64,000 nucleotides of DNA from Bremia lactucae (lineage: Eukaryota > Oomycota > Peronosporomycetes > Peronosporales > Peronosporaceae): positions 1,343,662 to 1,407,661 of the forward strand of contig NC_090611.1 of NCBI RefSeq assembly GCF_004359215.1, read 5' to 3'. Every line of letters begins with the position of its first letter. The first letter of the stretch is position 1. This document shows positions 62,306 through 64,000 of this stretch, piece by piece. The notes beneath the pieces were generated by a model that saw only the letters and a list, made by a program, of their open reading frames with translations, did not search any database and was not told where the DNA came from. Position numbers and translations under genes: made by a program.

Positions 62306-63187
62306 TTAGCAGTGAAATGTTAATAAGGCAACAGACGCTTGGCGTAGAGAAGCGACTGTGACAAGCACGATTGGACTGACGAACTGCACAAAGAGGTTTC
62401 CGCTGACACGAAAAGGCGCTTGTCGTCTCCAGAATGGCGGCAAACGTTCCCAAGAGAACCAAACAACATTTCGACGAAGTTACTTTTTCGTTCCGTGCTT
62501 CGATTTTTAGCGTATCTTCAATACAAGTACAACGGTTCTGCATTGTCGCTGTCGTTGATGTGCAATCTTTCACTTCACTACCCCGTAATTTTATTTGCCG
62601 CTGGCATGAAACTTATAAGCAAGTGAAGGCTTCAGTTCTGCGCTGAGCCTAGGCCATTCTTCCCGCCTTCCTCCGCAACGCCTCAATGGCCAGCGCCACC
62701 AATTGAAAGGGAAATTGTTTCAACTACTCGACCTAGACTTATAGTGATCGCTGCTGTCTGGTTGAACTCGGTCGCGGCTATCGTCCTCTCGATTGTTTTT
62801 TAAAAGAGTTGGTCGTTCAATCTCGCAGAAGGTGAATCGAAAGAATTAGCAAATTAAGCACATTTTAGCGATTATCTCTCGCATTTCAAGCGACGAATTG
62901 ATGCAGTGTCTAATAATCCTCACTTGTATCGGCGTTAAATGAATTAGACTCGAAAATGATGTGTTTTGCTTTATATGTGCACTCCAATACTAAACGTTTT
63001 TACATGTAAGACCCGTCTGAGGATCCGCCTTCCGCTTCTACAGTTTACATATATGTCATGAGCCACGCACCTCAAAAGGAGCCATAAGTTGAATACATGC
63101 AGAAACATGAAGGATAATAAAGTGTATGATTTGCTTCCAGCGTTAAAGTAAGTATTATGTAGATTAAATTTGGCTATATATCAAGCT
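62306..63187. other. intergenic, no gene recognised
   Basis: Upstream region of the CotH-like gene and flank of gypsy element D. Several short frames of 60-95 codons occur on both strands, none with a motif. No RNA gene identified. Confidence 0.5.
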
Positions 63188-63522
63188 TGTAACGGGGTGT
63201 ATCGTTACATCAAATTAACACTCAAGGTTGTTAATTAATATTTTATCTAAAAGGTAGATAATATTAGGAGAATATAACTTTACATGGTAATATTCTAAAG
63301 GCTTATCCATTGGTAGATATAGACCATTATATCTACTTTCTCCGCGGTCCAGTCAGCGCTGGACGCGCGCAAAGAGAAAGACAGATAAGACTTAAAATAT
63401 ATTTTGTATTAGTTTATAATTAAGTTAGTATTAAGTAGAAAGACAAGAAGAACTAAATTATATTAATACAGTTTTTAATTAACCGTCTTTAAAGCAAGTG
63501 TTTTAAAGAGAGACTTCCTCTC

Positions 63523-63971
63523 CACGTACTAGTGTACGTGAAGTGACGTGCGGCACCCCTCGCACTGAGGCAGTGCGAAGTGGACTTGTACTGAAGCAGT
63601 ACAAGTCGGCAGTGCCCCGTTAGACCTGGTAGCACTTTGTAGTCCGTCCAAGGACCACAGTTCCAATCATCTAACATGGACATGTTAGATGATAATAAAA
63701 GTACGCATCACATTTCGCGTGATAGCTACTCCTTTCTAAGTGACATAGAAAAGGAGTGCGGTCGAAGGAATGAGTTCAACCATAGGGAACGATGCCATCT
63801 TGGCCATGCTGTCCAGTTTGGACAGAGATGCACTCCATTCAGCCATCGCCAAGTTCATACAATATGAACTTGACGAGGCGAAGGAGAAGGAGAAGGTAGC
63901 CTTGCTTAATCAGCAAGGCTCTCAACAGGCAGAACTGTTGAGGTTACAGCAGGTACAGACTTCTGTACCTG
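63523..63971. repeat. array of short perfect hairpins in leader and gag of gypsy element D
   Basis: Arms read directly: 63523-63529/63534-63540, 63561-63567/63571-63577, 63584-63592/63598-63606, 63666-63678/63681-63693 (13 bp, 2-nt loop), 63728-63738/63746-63757 (one bulge), 63809-63815/63819-63825, 63850-63858/63864-63872, 63898-63906/63912-63920, 63921-63928/63935-63942, 63950-63959/63962-63971. Most have a counterpart at the equivalent place in element A. In A the counterpart of 63898-63920 (near 3283-3305) has mutated arms and no longer pairs fully. Confidence 0.9.
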
Positions 63972-64000
63972 GGATGACGCACGCGCCTCGTCCGAAAATC
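63770..64000 (+). CDS. gag of gypsy element D, 5' part only
   Basis: ATG at 63770; the first residues MSSTIGNDAILAMLSSLDRD match element A gag (MSSSV start). A helix rich in Glu and Lys, then Gln/Leu-rich, follows; open to the window end (77 codons). One EKEK insertion compared with A. Confidence 0.75.
   Translation, partial: MSSTIGNDAILAMLSSLDRDALHSAIAKFIQYELDEAKEKEKVALLNQQGSQQAELLRLQQVQTSVPGMTHAPRPKI

Larger units (their letters stand above)
63188..64000 (+). mobile_element. Ty3/gypsy element D, 5' LTR and start of gag, runs off the right end
   Basis: Starts TGTAACGGGGTGTATCGTTA at 63188, the same LTR edge as element A at 3931 but in the opposite orientation. The AT-rich LTR body, the GCGCGCAAAGAGAAAGACAG segment and the leader match element A. 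Gag begins at 63770. Compared with A this copy keeps an extra ~38 bases in the leader (about 63617-63655) that could include the primer-binding site (ACCTGGTAGCAC). Integrity beyond the window is unknown. Confidence 0.88.

Noticed and set aside
1..64000. RXLR or Crinkler effector genes expected in plant-pathogenic oomycetes
   Set aside because: I looked for a signal peptide followed by RxLR-EER or LxLFLAK patterns and saw none in the credible genes.
1..64000. tRNA and rRNA genes
   Set aside because: No convincing cloverleaf or rRNA core was seen by eye; a tRNAscan run would be needed to exclude tRNAs fully.

Overview
This is a nuclear fragment of an oomycete genome, most likely a Peronosporales species (Phytophthora or a downy mildew). 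The evidence is compact genes with few short introns, mostly with GTACGT/GTATG-type donors, Ty3/gypsy elements of the type common in these genomes, a CotH-kinase-like secreted family, and an eukaryotic housekeeping set with oomycete-like sequence. The window holds a 100-base N gap (29853-29952) and a single N (51573), so it is draft assembly.

Left arm (1-18 kb). A decayed minus-strand Ty3/gypsy element (LTR edge at 3931) runs off the left end. It is followed by a gene cluster shaped by an inverted segmental duplication. Block 1 (about 4150-6430) carries the tail of a CotH-like gene as a pseudogene and an intact tandem ABC ATPase. Block 2 (about 11172-14047) carries a ruined ABC ATPase and a nearly complete CotH-like gene. 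Between the blocks lie an acyltransferase-like gene and a betaine-aldehyde-type dehydrogenase. A tandem repeat with an internally inverted segment (14060-15160) duplicates the 3' end of a coiled-coil gene (15052-17148). Next, divergently oriented, is an apparent fusion of a FAR1/GCM1-type DNA-binding domain with a dCTP pyrophosphatase.

Middle (19-30 kb). eIF2-alpha is followed by a gene that is cut short exactly where a second gypsy element (21809-25890, minus, reverse transcriptase missing) begins. A third, heavily frameshifted gag-type element fills 25.9-29.7 kb.

Gene-rich block (29.7-48.5 kb, mostly plus). It holds a gap-broken UPF0739-like gene, a nine-exon EF-hand/PH/EDR2 C-terminal-domain protein, thiamine pyrophosphokinase, a 2512-residue ATG2 lipid-transfer protein, a Ser/Thr-rich single-pass protein, NDUFA12 of complex I (minus) and a SPIN90/Ldb17-like actin regulator. 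These are largely unrelated housekeeping genes packed closely; there is no operon-like logic.

Right arm (48.5-64 kb). A decayed MULE transposon appears twice in a 2494-base direct repeat joined by one N. The repeat also copies the first 83 bases of the next gene, so it is probably two overlapping contigs or haplotypes rather than biology. It is followed by an F-box/C2H2 zinc-finger gene, a membrane-anchored kinase with three exons, a WDTC1-like WD40/TPR gene, a full CotH-like gene, and the start of another gypsy copy of the same family as the left-end element.

The most unusual signal is in the gypsy family at both ends. Its DNA is studded with short perfect inverted repeats (7-18 bp arms, loops of 0-12 nt), roughly every 40-60 bases, through leader, gag and pol. 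Many are shared by the two copies. Nothing similar is apparent in the host genes.
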